The notes beneath the pieces are model-generated. The model was not told the DNA's origin. It saw only the letters and a list, made by a program, of their open reading frames with translations, and did no database searches. This document shows, one piece after another, positions 53,438 through 63,091 of a stretch of 64,000 nt of DNA. A program made the translations under genes and the position numbers. Every line of letters begins with the position of its first letter. Positions within the stretch are counted from its first letter, which is position 1. Origin of the DNA: Planktothricoides raciborskii GIHE-MW2 (GTDB lineage: Bacteria; Cyanobacteriota; Cyanobacteriia; Cyanobacteriales; Laspinemataceae); contig NZ_CP159837.1 of the NCBI RefSeq assembly GCF_040564635.1, positions 747,001 through 811,000 on the forward strand, given 5' to 3'.

Positions 53438-54238
53438 TCAGTTTTCGGTTACTGGAGTTTCTGGATTTTCCTCTGCGGCTGCCACCGGTTCTGGTGCCAC
53501 CGCCACTTTCACCATTGCATGGCGCAAAATCCGCGAATCCAGAACATAACCGCGCATCAGTTCTTCAACCACGGTGCCTTCCGGATATTGATCCGTTGTT
53601 TCTCGCATAATGGCCTCGTGCAGATTCGGATCAAACTCTTGTCCTTCGGGACGCATGGGAGAAACGCCGAGTTTTTTCAGCGCATCTACCATTTGTTTGT
53701 AAACACTTTGATAGCTTTTGTGAATGTTCATTTCCGCATCATTTTGAGGCTTGATCTGCGATCGCGCCCGTTCAAAATTATCGATCACGGGCAACAGTTC
53801 GCGGATCGTCGCACATTTAGACAGAAGGTCGAGTTCTTCTTTTTCTTTTTCGGTCCGCTTGCGGAAATTATCAAAATCGGCACCTAACCGGGCATATTGA
53901 GCTTTCAGTTCTTCAACTTGTCCTTTAAGCTCTTCAATTTGGGCCTGGTATGCCTGGTTAGACATCATCAAGCTTTCTACGGCAGCCGCTTGTTCTGCGG
54001 CCCTCGCCACTGCGGCGGCCATTTCTGCCGCCGAAACCGTCCGGCCTTGATTTCCATCGTCCGTGTCAAATTCTTCTTCTTCAGAAAGATCCTGGTCTGG
54101 AACTGAGGGCGCTTGTTTGGCCTCGGTAGAGGTAGTTGGTGCTTCAACCGAGGTCGCATCACTCTGGTTCGATGACTGTTCTAAAGAGTCATCCTGTTGA
54201 TTGTCCAGATTTTCTTGCTGCTTGTCCTCTTCGATCAT
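53438..54238 (-). CDS. grpE: nucleotide exchange factor GrpE
   Basis: The protein has 266 residues. It has an acidic, Gln/Ser-rich head of about 90 residues and then the long coiled coil ([39 protein letters not shown]). The beta domain with the GrpE signature ([41 protein letters not shown]) closes it. It swaps ADP for ATP on DnaK, whose gene starts 145 bases downstream on the same strand. Confidence 0.96.
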   Translation of the reverse strand: MIEEDKQQENLDNQQDDSLEQSSNQSDATSVEAPTTSTEAKQAPSVPDQDLSEEEEFDTDDGNQGRTVSAAEMAAAVARAAEQAAAVESLMMSNQAYQAQIEELKGQVEELKAQYARLGADFDNFRKRTEKEKEELDLLSKCATIRELLPVIDNFERARSQIKPQNDAEMNIHKSYQSVYKQMVDALKKLGVSPMRPEGQEFDPNLHEAIMRETTDQYPEGTVVEELMRGYVLDSRILRHAMVKVAVAPEPVAAAEENPETPVTEN

Positions 54239-55217
54239 GATTGGCTATTTCCCGTTGCTCAAAATTGCGTTCCCAGGCTGATTCTAAGATTTCTTACGAT
54301 TGTATCTATGGGGCTGAAGGATGTGCCTAGTTTCATCCGCTCGGCCCTAGCATTTAGGATCATATCGCGTTCCGCGAGATTTTTTACTCACTGGATCGAC
54401 TGATCTGTAGAGGAGAGAGGTTTTTCGGTTCGTAGACTCGAGGTAAGGCTGACCAAAAATCACTTTTTGGATGTTTTTTGTCCGCCGCCTGCCCTCGTTT
54501 TGGGTGTAAGCATATCGGTGTAAAGCATATCATAGATATGAATGACTAATGACTAATGACTAATGACTAATGACTGAGAGTAAATCACCAATAAATAATA
54601 AGCAATTATTAGTCATAAGCCATGATTAACCATGATTAACCATCATATATAACTTGTTGCAAACTAGCAATAATATAAAAGAGTCAAATCTTTAGGAAGA
54701 TTAGGGTTTTTGTGAAATCAGGCTATAGTGAAGTTGATGTCCAGATGTTTTGGCAGCAAATCGGTTTGTGCTGGTGTGGGGTTGGGTATTTTTTGCTTCT
54801 ATGGGTAAAATGCTGACTGCGATCGCACATGATAAAATGTGGCGATTTCGTGATGGACAGGCTCTCGTTGAGACTCATAGAATTTCTCACATAACCCATA
54901 AAGCCTTTTGGGATTAGAGCTTTTGATTAGCATCCTTAACCATCAGTGCAAATCCTTAATCAGTTGGAGCGATCGGATTAATGATTGCCATATTAAAAAT
55001 TAGTAAGATTAGTAAGCTCGATGCGGTCTTATTTTTGCCCGCCCTCCAAGATCCCTACTCAAAAATCCCAGGAGGTTAATAAATTTCTGCCAAAAGGCCA
55101 ATGTCGTCACAAGCTGCCGCGAAGCGTTGCCCTCAAAGTCCTAATTAAAGAGGAAATCCTTTGCTTAGGACTTTACCAAAATTGATCGTTCACTATCCTA
55201 TATTTGCTTGAGCAATT
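54239..55217. other. divergent control region grpE / pilB
   Basis: This 979-base gap has no supported gene. A seven-base repeat (ATGACTA, five copies) lies at about 54540-54576 and ATGATTAACC is doubled near 54622-54645. No HrcA-type operator is seen. The rest shows nothing recognisable. Confidence 0.5.
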
Positions 55218-57236
55218 ATGACTTACGCATCCCAACGACAGGCTCTTGTCGTCCAAAGTAATTTTTCTCCCTTTGGGAATAAGCTTCTTTCATCCGGTTA
55301 TGTGGATCATAACCAGATGAAAGAAGCAATTAAACAAAGCCGGGACATGAAAAAGCCCCTGCTAGAAGTTCTCCAAGAACTGACAGACAAACCACTGCCC
55401 CCGGAATTACTGCGCCAGTACAAAGTGCAGCAACTCTTTGAACTGAAGCTGATTTATGCGATCGAAGCCTTCGATCCCGAACTAACCGAAATTAGCCAAG
55501 AACAGCTAATTGATCTGATTGACAATTTGCTGCCCATTGAAACCTGTCGCCTCCATCGCATTCTGCCGCTATATAAAACCGAAACGAATCCCGCAGCTTT
55601 GGTCGTAGGGATGGTCGATCCAGACAAGTTGGATGCACAGGATGACCTCAACCGAATCTTGAAATCCCATTCCCTGGGATTCCAGCGTCGGGTAATTACC
55701 CTCGAAGATTATCAACACTTCCTGAATCAATACATAGAAGAAAAAGCGCAGGAAGAAGCCGCCCGGAAAAAGCAGGCGCAAGATAAAGCCAACCAAGTCG
55801 ATCTCACCGTCGATCCGAATGCCTTCGCCGATGTGGATATTCAGGAAGCTGACGCTGAGGATCAAGATGACATGGACCTCAACAAGTCTCTGCACGCAGC
55901 CGAGTCAGCGCCGATTGTGAAGACCGTGAACCAAATCCTGGCTAAAGCCTTGAGCGATGGGGTATCGGACATCCACGTCGAACCCCAAGAAGAATTTCTC
56001 CGGATCCGGATGCGGAAAGACGGGGTACTCCAAGAAATCTATAGGCTGCCCTCAAAAGTGGTCAACCCCTTGGTGGCTCGCTTTAAAATTATTGCCGACC
56101 TGGACATTGCCGAACGCCGGAATGCTCAAGACGGTCGGATCCGCCGGATCTTTCAGGGACGCACGGTGGATTTCCGGGTGAATGTTCTGCCCAGCCGATT
56201 TGGGGAAAAAATCTGTATGCGGATTTTGGATAACTCCTCCACCCAACTCGGTTTGGATATGTTAATCAGCGATCCGGAAGCTTTGGCCAAAGTGCGGGAG
56301 TTCGCCAGTCGTCCTTTTGGCATGATTTTGGTGACGGGGCCGACGGGTTCTGGGAAGTCCACCTCTTTGTATTCGGTGTTAGCGGAACGCAACTCCCCAG
56401 AGGTGAATATTTCCACGGCAGAAGACCCGATTGAGTATGCGTTGCCGGGGATTACCCAATGTCAGGTGATTCGGGCGAAGGGTTTGGATTTTAACGCGCT
56501 GTTGCGGGCGTTTATGCGCCAAGACCCGGATATTATTCTGGTGGGGGAAACGCGGGACCATGAAACGGCCAAAGCAGCTATGGAAGCGGCGTTAACCGGC
56601 CACTTAGTGTTAACCACTCTGCATACTAACGACGCCGCAGGAGCGATCGCCCGTTTAGATGAAATGGGCATTGAACCCTTCATGGTGGCAGGGGCGCTGA
56701 TTGGCATTTCCGCACAGCGCTTAATGCGTCGGGTTTGCAGCAATTGCAAAGTTCCCTATCAACCCAGCCCAGAAGATTTGGCTCGATATGGTTTATCCGC
56801 CGCCAAAGAATCCGGGGTGATATTCCACAAAGCCAATTTTATTGCTCCGAGCGATCGAAAAGCCGCCGAAGAAGCGGGCACCCTTTGTCCCAAATGTCGC
56901 GGTGGTGGCTACAAAGGTCGGGTTGGCGTCTATGAAGTGCTGAAAAACAGTGATGAAATCTCGGCCTTAATCACTCAACGGGCTCCGACCGCTTTGATTA
57001 AAGAAAGAGCAGTCCAAGAAGGGATGGTATCCCTACTGCCCTATAGCCTCAATCTCGTGCGGGAAGGCCATACAACTTTTGAAGAAGTAGACCGGGTGAC
57101 TTTTACCGATACGGGCTTAGAGGCGGAACTCAAAGCCAAGCGGAAAACAGGTCTGACCTGTCAGGGTTGTGGGGCGGGTTTACAGCCAGAATGGTTAGAT
57201 TGTCCCTACTGCATGACCCCTCGCTTTAAAGATTAA
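55218..57236 (+). CDS. pilB: type IV pilus extension ATPase PilB
   Basis: The protein has 672 residues. The N-terminal MshEN/GspE domain (LLSSGYVDHNQMKEAIKQSRDM) is a possible c-di-GMP site. The ATPase core has Walker A GPTGSGKST (about 373-381), Walker B in ILVGETRDHETA, and the zinc-binding CSNC...CPKC pair. An extra C-terminal zinc ribbon (CQGCGAGLQPEWLDCPYC) is present. It powers pilus assembly at the inner membrane, needed for gliding or phototaxis and DNA uptake. pilT follows after 113 bases. Confidence 0.96.
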   Translation: MTYASQRQALVVQSNFSPFGNKLLSSGYVDHNQMKEAIKQSRDMKKPLLEVLQELTDKPLPPELLRQYKVQQLFELKLIYAIEAFDPELTEISQEQLIDLIDNLLPIETCRLHRILPLYKTETNPAALVVGMVDPDKLDAQDDLNRILKSHSLGFQRRVITLEDYQHFLNQYIEEKAQEEAARKKQAQDKANQVDLTVDPNAFADVDIQEADAEDQDDMDLNKSLHAAESAPIVKTVNQILAKALSDGVSDIHVEPQEEFLRIRMRKDGVLQEIYRLPSKVVNPLVARFKIIADLDIAERRNAQDGRIRRIFQGRTVDFRVNVLPSRFGEKICMRILDNSSTQLGLDMLISDPEALAKVREFASRPFGMILVTGPTGSGKSTSLYSVLAERNSPEVNISTAEDPIEYALPGITQCQVIRAKGLDFNALLRAFMRQDPDIILVGETRDHETAKAAMEAALTGHLVLTTLHTNDAAGAIARLDEMGIEPFMVAGALIGISAQRLMRRVCSNCKVPYQPSPEDLARYGLSAAKESGVIFHKANFIAPSDRKAAEEAGTLCPKCRGGGYKGRVGVYEVLKNSDEISALITQRAPTALIKERAVQEGMVSLLPYSLNLVREGHTTFEEVDRVTFTDTGLEAELKAKRKTGLTCQGCGAGLQPEWLDCPYCMTPRFKD

Positions 57237-57349
57237 AGATGAAAGTTAGTCGGAAAATTGACGCTTACCTTCATGCCATCCTATTCACAATCAAGCAAAA
57301 TTTCGCTAGATAATATAGATAAATAGCGGTAATTGGGGGATAAACAACA

Positions 57350-58453
57350 ATGCCACCACAAGGTTTAGTCATTGAAGATGTTCTGGAAGCCTTGATCGAG
57401 TCAGGGGGTTCCGATATCCACATCCAAGCGGGAGCACCGATCTACTTCCGAATTAGTGGTAAATTAACCCCTCAGCCTCAATTTGGTGAAACCCTAGCAC
57501 CAGAAGAGTCGCAGGCTTTAATCTTCCAGATGCTGAACAACCAGCAACGGAAAGAATTAGAACAAAACTGGGATTTAGACAGCGCCTATGGGGTGAAAGG
57601 ATTAGCTCGTTTCCGGCTGAATGTTTACCGAGAACGAGGCTGCTGGGCGGCTTGTATGCGAGCGTTGGGGGCGAAAATTCCCAATGCGGACAAACTGGGG
57701 GTGCCACAAATTCTCCGGGATCTGACTCACCGTCCTCGGGGGATGGTGTTGGTGACGGGACAAACGGGTTCTGGGAAAACGACGACTTTAGCGGCTCTGC
57801 TGGATTTGGTTAACCGCACTCGTTCAGAACATATTCTCACGGTGGAAGAACCGATTGAGTATGTTTACCCAAATATCAATAGCTTGTTTCACCAACGCCA
57901 AAAAGGTGAAGACACGAAGAGTTTTACCAATGCTCTGAAAGGAGCACTCCGTCAAGACCCAGATATTATTGTCGTGGGCGAAATGCGGGACTTGGAGACG
58001 ATTTCTCTGGCTTGTTCTGCGGCAGAAACGGGTCACTTGGTGATGGGAACTTTGCATACCAACTCCGCTGCGGGTACTGTCACCCGGATGCTTGAGGTGT
58101 TTCCGCCTCAAATTAAACCGGCGATGCAAGCTCAGTTGGGTAACTCTTTGCAAGGGATTTGTAGCCAAAACTTGGTGCAGAAAATTGGCGGCGGTCGGGT
58201 CTGTGCCCAGGAAATTCTGGTGAATACGGCAGCTATCAGCAACCTGATTAAAGAAGGTAAGTTTAGTCAGATTTATTCGATGATCCAAACCGGCATGAAA
58301 TTAGGAATGCAGACAATGGAAATGGCTTTGGCTAAACATTACAAAGATGGCAAAGTTAGCTGGAGTGATGCGATGGGTAAAGCGGTGGTGCCCGATGAAT
58401 TGGTACGATTGATTGGGCCTAATCCAGAGTTGACTGGAGCCCAGAAAAATTAG
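57350..58453 (+). CDS. pilT: type IV pilus retraction ATPase PilT
   Basis: The protein has 367 residues. SGGSDIHIQAGAPIYFRISG is the N-terminal PAS-like domain. Walker A is GQTGSGKTT (from about 137). The Asp and His boxes (VEEPIEYVYPN, GTLHTNSAAGTVTRM) and the retraction motif (GICSQNLVQKIGGG near the AIRNLI-like AISNLIKEGK) are in place. It depolymerises pili. The usual third gene pilC does not follow; about 940 bases of non-coding DNA do. Confidence 0.96.
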   Translation: MPPQGLVIEDVLEALIESGGSDIHIQAGAPIYFRISGKLTPQPQFGETLAPEESQALIFQMLNNQQRKELEQNWDLDSAYGVKGLARFRLNVYRERGCWAACMRALGAKIPNADKLGVPQILRDLTHRPRGMVLVTGQTGSGKTTTLAALLDLVNRTRSEHILTVEEPIEYVYPNINSLFHQRQKGEDTKSFTNALKGALRQDPDIIVVGEMRDLETISLACSAAETGHLVMGTLHTNSAAGTVTRMLEVFPPQIKPAMQAQLGNSLQGICSQNLVQKIGGGRVCAQEILVNTAAISNLIKEGKFSQIYSMIQTGMKLGMQTMEMALAKHYKDGKVSWSDAMGKAVVPDELVRLIGPNPELTGAQKN

Positions 58454-58603
58454 AAATCGGTGATTTCACCAACTTGAATGCGAAGAGTGAGATTGGAAAT
58501 TTCCCAGTGAAAATATGCAAATGATCATATCAGATAGCCAGGAAAATCTCCAATCTCTTTACTATAGCAAGAAACGAGTTGGTTAGGACGGTTATTTTTT
58601 TAG

Positions 58604-58872
58604 GGAATAGGGAACAGGGAATAGGGAACAGGGAAGAGAAGTTGTCCTAAATATCCCTAACATTGGTATAATAAAATTCTATTAAACCAAGGGAAAAGAT
58701 TGTTGAGCGCAAATGTCTGATATTAATTTGGCTTAAATTTTATGGTTCAAGTAGTTTAGTCAAATTCACTGGTTTTTTCGCTGGTTAAACATCCGACCCT
58801 AATAGGGAATAGGGAACAGGGAATAGGGAACAGGGAAGAGAAGTTGTCCTAAATATCCCTAACACTGGTAAT
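58604..58872. repeat. 70-base direct repeat
   Basis: AATAGGGAACAGGG units, then GAGAAGTTGTCCTAAATATC, occur at 58604-58672 and 58802-58872 with only one or two differences. Confidence 0.85.
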
Positions 58873-58987
58873 TGAATGAATATTGATTAAACCTTTGATT
58901 GATTTTCATCAAAGGTTTAATCAAATTTGTTCGATCGCTGTTATCCTCAATTATCCAGAATTTAGCGAAAATTTAAGCGGGTAAATT

Positions 58988-59038
58988 TCCGCCATCAATG
59001 TGATTTTCATTGGATTATAATTGATGGCGGATTTTTTT
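58988..59038 (+). terminator. strong intrinsic terminator without an adjacent gene
   Basis: TCCGCCATCAAT (58988-58999) and ATTGATGGCGGA (59020-59031) are perfect arms followed by seven T. It would stop a plus-strand transcript, yet the nearest gene end is 535 bases upstream. Confidence 0.8.
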
Positions 59039-59393
59039 GGCAGGCAAAAAAATTAGGGCTCAATTTGGATTTAGACTATTTTAAATTCTAAAAGGTTCTA
59101 ACGATCGCTCCCCCTGAGATGAACGAAGTTTTTTTGGTTCATTTTTGTTGACAATGAATCAGCCCCATTGATTCCCAGTATTGGCGCGATCGCCAACTAC
59201 CGGGCTAATCCGATCCAATGGTGGTTTTTTTCCTAGATTGTCAGCCAGTTGGTCAAGCGTCTGCCAATCCACGGCTTCAACAATTTAGGAACAGTGACCG
59301 GAACCGATCCAGTTGGAAAAGCGACACAAATCCCAAACAACTCTCTACAAACAACAATTAGATTTAAATTGTTGAACGCAAAGGAAAACCACC

Positions 59394-61061
59394 ATGAAAT
59401 TCTCTCACCAATCTAATCAAGTTTCTTCTTTCTCTGGCAACGCTTTCTCTCAAGGTCGTCAATTTGGTAATATGACTCTGGCTGCGAGTTTGGCTGCTTT
59501 ACTGCTCTGTGGCAGCGGTGCGACGTTTAGACCAATGGCAGCGAAAGCGCAAACCAATCTCGGCCCGATCGCCCAAGCCACAGCCCAAGCCACAACTGAG
59601 CAAACTGTAATCTATGTGAACTCGGCGCAAGGCAGCGATCGCCCTGGGGCAGGGTTGAGTGAAGCCACCGCTTATCGCACTATTTCTTATGCGCTACAAC
59701 AAGCAAAGGCGGGGACGATTATTCAACTGGCTGACGGCACTTACAGTGCAGAAACTGGGGAAAATTTCCCCCTGAATATTCCCTCTAAGGTGACATTGCG
59801 GGGTAAGACTTCCAGTAAGGGTCAAGGGGTGATGATTGTTGGGGGCGGTTCTCATGTGAGTGCTTCCTTTGCCCGTCAAAACGTGACTGTTGTGGCTTTA
59901 GATGAGGCGATCGTGGAAGGGGTGACGATTACGAATACCCTATCTCGTGGGACGGGACTGTGGATTGAACAAGGCAAACCTACCATTGCCAACAATACTT
60001 TTGCTAATAGTTTGCGAGAAGGTATTTTTGTCACCGGCAATGCACAACCCACGATTTCTAGTAACCTTTTTATTAAAAATGATGCCAACGGAATTTCTGT
60101 GGCTCGTGCGGCTAAGGGTGTGATTCGCGATAATACTTTCCAAGAAACTGGATATGGGATGGCGATTAGTGATACTTCCGCCCCCTTGGTGAGTAACAAT
60201 GGTGTGTTTAAAAATAAGGCGGGTATTGTGGTGTCTAATTCCGCTACGCCAATTCTCCGCAATAATGTGATTGAAAATAATTTGGCTGGTGGGGTGGTGG
60301 TCATTGGCACCGCGAATCCGAATTTAGGCACCGTGAATGACCAGGGAAATAATCGCATTCGCAGTAATGGCAGTTCTGATGTGTTGAATAGCACCTCGAA
60401 TTTGCTGTTGGCGATCGGTAATGATATCAACCCCAATGGGATTCAAGGGAATGTCAACTTTGTTCCCGCCGATGTTCAAGTTGCCTTTTCTGATGTGCAA
60501 GGTCACTGGGCGCAATCTTATATTACCGCTTTGGCCAAACGGGGGGTGATTTCTGGTTTCCCCGATGGTACTTATCGCCCCAATGAACCCGTGACTCGTG
60601 CTCAGTTTGCGGCGATCGTGAATAAAGCTTTTGCTCCCAAACCCGTTCGGATTAATAAGGTGTTTGCCGATGTGGTCAGCACTTTCTGGGGGGCTGATGC
60701 GATTCAAACCGCCTATCGCGGTGGGTTCTTAGCTGGTTATCCTGGGGATATTTTCCGCCCCAATCAAGAAATTCCCAAGGTGCAAGCTTTGGTAGCGTTG
60801 ACCAGTGGTTTAGGATTGCCTGAAGCCAGTCAGAGTCTGCTTTCTCGGTATTCTGATGCCGCGCAAATTCCTGATTATGCGAAAAATGCGATCGCCTCTG
60901 CAACGGCCAGTCAATTGGTAGTCAACTATCCCAACCTGAGTCAATTCAATCCCAACCAACAAGCCACTCGCGCTGAAGTCGCTGCCTTTGTTTATCAAGC
61001 ACTGGTTAATGCCGGACAAGCGGAAGTTATTCCTTCTCCTTATGTCGTTGCCACTCCATAA
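59394..61061 (+). CDS. SLH-domain surface protein with beta-helix
   Basis: The protein has 555 residues. The export signal comes after a positively charged opening (LAASLAALLLCGSGATFRPMAAKAQ). Residues about 70-355 form a right-handed parallel beta-helix of the DUF1565 kind (YVNSAQGSDRPGAGLSEATAYRTISYALQQAKAGTIIQLADGTYS; repeated N-N-x-I strands). Residues about 365-545 are three S-layer homology domains (FSDVQGHWAQSYITALAKRGVISGFPDGTYRPNEPVTRAQFAAIV, and two more). SLH domains bind cell-wall polymers, placing it at the envelope. The beta-helix may bind or cut polysaccharide; this is inference. Confidence 0.9.
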   Translation: MKFSHQSNQVSSFSGNAFSQGRQFGNMTLAASLAALLLCGSGATFRPMAAKAQTNLGPIAQATAQATTEQTVIYVNSAQGSDRPGAGLSEATAYRTISYALQQAKAGTIIQLADGTYSAETGENFPLNIPSKVTLRGKTSSKGQGVMIVGGGSHVSASFARQNVTVVALDEAIVEGVTITNTLSRGTGLWIEQGKPTIANNTFANSLREGIFVTGNAQPTISSNLFIKNDANGISVARAAKGVIRDNTFQETGYGMAISDTSAPLVSNNGVFKNKAGIVVSNSATPILRNNVIENNLAGGVVVIGTANPNLGTVNDQGNNRIRSNGSSDVLNSTSNLLLAIGNDINPNGIQGNVNFVPADVQVAFSDVQGHWAQSYITALAKRGVISGFPDGTYRPNEPVTRAQFAAIVNKAFAPKPVRINKVFADVVSTFWGADAIQTAYRGGFLAGYPGDIFRPNQEIPKVQALVALTSGLGLPEASQSLLSRYSDAAQIPDYAKNAIASATASQLVVNYPNLSQFNPNQQATRAEVAAFVYQALVNAGQAEVIPSPYVVATP

Positions 61062-61133
61062 TCTTCAGTTATTTGTAGTTATTCGTATGGTGGGCAATAT
61101 TTTGCCCACTTTACTACTCAGATGATTAAAACT

Positions 61134-61166
61134 AGAACCCAGGCGATCGCATCCCTGGGTTCTTTC
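61134..61166 (+). terminator. terminator after the SLH gene
   Basis: AGAACCCAGG (61134-61143) pairs with CCTGGGTTCT (61153-61162) and TTCTC follows. A smaller TGGGCAA/TTGCCCA palindrome lies at about 61091-61108. Confidence 0.6.
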
Positions 61167-61355
61167 TCATTAGTCCTCGCAGATAACCCAGAAACCGGGT
61201 TTCTTTGGTGAAAATTACAGTTATCTGTTTTAAGCAAACAAGAAACCCGGTTTCTTAGTCCTCCGCCCCTCCGCCCCTCCGCCCTTCCGCCCCTCCGCCT
61301 CTCTCATTGTGTACATTAATAGGGGCAGGAATGCGGGTAGCAATGCCCATCCTAC

Positions 61356-61381
61356 TTTTACTTTTACTTTTACTTTTACTT
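61356..61381. repeat. TTTTAC hexamer repeat before the sulfotransferase gene
   Basis: Just over four copies of TTTTAC end ten bases upstream of the ATG at 61392, over the expected ribosome binding region. Hexamers keep frame but change spacing. Confidence 0.7.
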
Positions 61382-61391
61382 CACCTGAAGA

Positions 61392-62237
61392 ATGCAAAAC
61401 AAAATTCATTTTATATCTGGTTTACCGCGATCGGGTTCCACCTTACTCGGTGCCATTCTCCGGCAAAATCCTCGATTTCATGCGGGAATGACCAGCCCCG
61501 TAGGGGGATTAGTCGAGCAAATGCTGGCAGCAATGAGCGATCAAAACGAATATTCCGTATTCATATCCGAAGAACAGAAACGGCAACTGATCCACAGCAT
61601 ATTTAACACTTATTATCAGCCGCAAGCGGACAAAGCCGTAATTTTTGACACAAATCGCTTATGGTGTGCGAAATTAAGCTTAATTAACGAACTATTTCCC
61701 GAAGCTAAAATTATCTGCTGTGTCAGAAATATCGCCTGGGTGATGGACAGCATCGAAAGACTAATTCGCCGCAACGCCTTTGACGTTTCTCGCCTATTTA
61801 ATAATCTGGGAGAAAGAGCTACCGTATATAGTAGAACAGAAGCCCTAAGTCAGGGCGGCAGATTAGTCGGATTTGCCTACAGTGCTGTCAAAGAAGCATT
61901 TTACAGCGAAAATAGCCATAAACTACTCATAGTTGATTACGACCTCTTGGCCAAAGGACCCCAGCAAACCATCTCCTTAATTTATCAATTTCTTGGGGAA
62001 ACACCGTTCAAACACGACTTTGAAAACATCGAATATGACGAGCCAGAATTTGACCTGAATCTGAATACCAAAGGGCTGCATAAAGTACGGCAAAAAGTAG
62101 CATTTCAACCGAGACAAACCATATTACCGCCCGATTTGTTTGAACGCTACAACAGCTTATCTTTTTGGGAACAACCCAGCCCCACCAGGGCTAACTTAAT
62201 TGTTGCCAAACCGAATAATTATCCACGGGTTAAATAA
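61392..62237 (+). CDS. sulfotransferase family protein
   Basis: The protein has 281 residues with ATG 61392. HFISGLPRSGSTLLGAIL (residues 6-23) holds the PRSGST phosphosulfate loop that binds PAPS. CVRNIAWVMDSIERLIRRN is the 3'-phosphate loop and PFKHDFENIEYDEPEFD is typical of the class. It likely transfers a sulfate group to a sugar or lipid; the acceptor is unknown. It stands alone and has a TTTTAC repeat in front of the start and a CACAAAG hairpin behind the stop. Confidence 0.88.
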   Translation: MQNKIHFISGLPRSGSTLLGAILRQNPRFHAGMTSPVGGLVEQMLAAMSDQNEYSVFISEEQKRQLIHSIFNTYYQPQADKAVIFDTNRLWCAKLSLINELFPEAKIICCVRNIAWVMDSIERLIRRNAFDVSRLFNNLGERATVYSRTEALSQGGRLVGFAYSAVKEAFYSENSHKLLIVDYDLLAKGPQQTISLIYQFLGETPFKHDFENIEYDEPEFDLNLNTKGLHKVRQKVAFQPRQTILPPDLFERYNSLSFWEQPSPTRANLIVAKPNNYPRVK

Positions 62238-62239
62238 AA

Positions 62240-62298
62240 ACCAAAAAGACACAAAGATCACGAAAAATACCTCTTTGTGTCCTTTGTGTCTTTGTGGT
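62240..62298. repeat. CACAAAG-family hairpin after the sulfotransferase gene
   Basis: ACACAAAGATCACG faces a TGTGTCCTTTGTGTCTTTGT arm. Probably acts as the 3' end of the gene. Confidence 0.65.
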
Positions 62299-62318
62299 AA
62301 AATCTATTCTAAAAAAAC

Positions 62319-62347
62319 TTGACAATCTGTTAATAAATGGATAAGAT
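62319..62347 (+). promoter_or_regulatory. sigma-70-type promoter upstream of the structured region
   Basis: TTGACA (62319-62324), exactly 17 bases, then TAAGAT (62342-62347). The predicted start is near 62354. Confidence 0.55.
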
Positions 62348-62353
62348 ATAAGT

Positions 62354-62545
62354 AGCAAAATAATTCAGGTTTATTGGGGCTGGAAAAACATCCAACAAGC
62401 CCAAACGATACCTGGGAGTACCCGGCCCGGAGTGGCGAAGAAAGTAAGAGCAAAAAGCCCCTACGCTCTCCGGGCCAGGTAAAATCCCTAACTCGTTTCC
62501 AAACTCACTTCGGGGAGCCCCGGTGAGGGGCTTCCTCCTGCCCAG
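62354..62545 (+). ncRNA. candidate structured RNA (ωRNA/HEARO-like is one guess)
   Basis: This stretch is clearly richer in GC than its surroundings and has no protein signal. TTGGG (about 62374) can pair with CCCAA (62400). GGCCCGGAG (62424-62432) pairs with CTCCGGGCC (62468-62476). CCTGG lies on the outer side of the left arm and CAGG on that of the right. GGGGAGCCCC and GGGGCTTCC (about 62512-62534) form another hairpin. A promoter sits just upstream. Compact nested hairpins next to a mobile-looking region recall IscB-associated ωRNA, but no iscB is present and I cannot confirm the family. Confidence 0.4.
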
Positions 62546-62610
62546 AAATAAGAAAGCGGGTTTCTTTTCGGGAAATCTATCATGGAAGAAAAGAAAGGGA
62601 GTCAAAATAA

Positions 62611-63078
62611 ATGACAGCTATCCAATCAATCACAACGGCAACAACATCCCTTTATGAACAAGATTTTTATCTGTGGCTACAGACAAATATCAACTTATTA
62701 AAAGAGGGAAATTTTGCCGAAATCGATTTAGAAAACTTGCTTGAGGAATTGGAGAGTATGGGGAGAAGCGATAAAAATGCTTTAAAAAGTAATTTAAAAA
62801 TACTTTTAATGCACTTACTCAAGTATAAATATCAGAATCAAAAGCGCACAAATAGTTGGCTTTACACGATTCGAGAACATCGTCAACGCCTCCGAGATAC
62901 TTTCAAAACCAGTCCGAGTTTATATCGTTTTTTTGAAGATATTTTTAACGAATCCTATCAAGATGCGAGAGAACTAGCCGCCGATGAAACGGGTTTATCC
63001 ATCCAGATATTTCCTCCAGAGTCTCCCTTTAGTAAAGAAGAAGTGCTTAACCCTAATTTTTTACCGGCTGATGAGTGA
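62611..63078 (+). CDS. DUF29 family protein
   Basis: The protein has 155 residues. The DUF29 signature is plain: LYEQDFYLWLQTNINLLKEGNFAEIDLENLLEELESMGRSDKNALKSNLKILLMHLLKYKYQ, and a RQRLRDTFKTSPSLYRFFEDIFNESYQDARELAADETGL end. DUF29 proteins are helical and widespread in cyanobacteria, and their function is unknown. They often neighbour mobile or repeat-rich DNA. Confidence 0.92.
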   Translation: MTAIQSITTATTSLYEQDFYLWLQTNINLLKEGNFAEIDLENLLEELESMGRSDKNALKSNLKILLMHLLKYKYQNQKRTNSWLYTIREHRQRLRDTFKTSPSLYRFFEDIFNESYQDARELAADETGLSIQIFPPESPFSKEEVLNPNFLPADE

Positions 63079-63091
63079 GTTGTTGGTGGAG

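Larger units (their letters stand above)
58454..59393. other. long spacer after pilT with hairpins and a strong terminator
   Basis: There is no protein gene. A direct repeat of about 70 bases (58604-58672 and 58802-58872) lies in the left half. An inverted repeat follows at 58884-58922, and a strong terminator at 58988-59038. The last 350 bases are the leader of the SLH gene. Confidence 0.6.

Noticed and set aside
50922-54403. Search for HrcA/CIRCE operators at dnaK, dnaJ and grpE
   Set aside because: No TTAGCACTC-N9-GAGTGCTAA-like sequence was seen in either spacer.
62354-62545. tRNA, tmRNA, RNase P RNA or SRP RNA
   Set aside because: None of the hallmark sequences (TTCGAAT T-loop, GAGGAAAGTCC, GGAAGCAG) is present.
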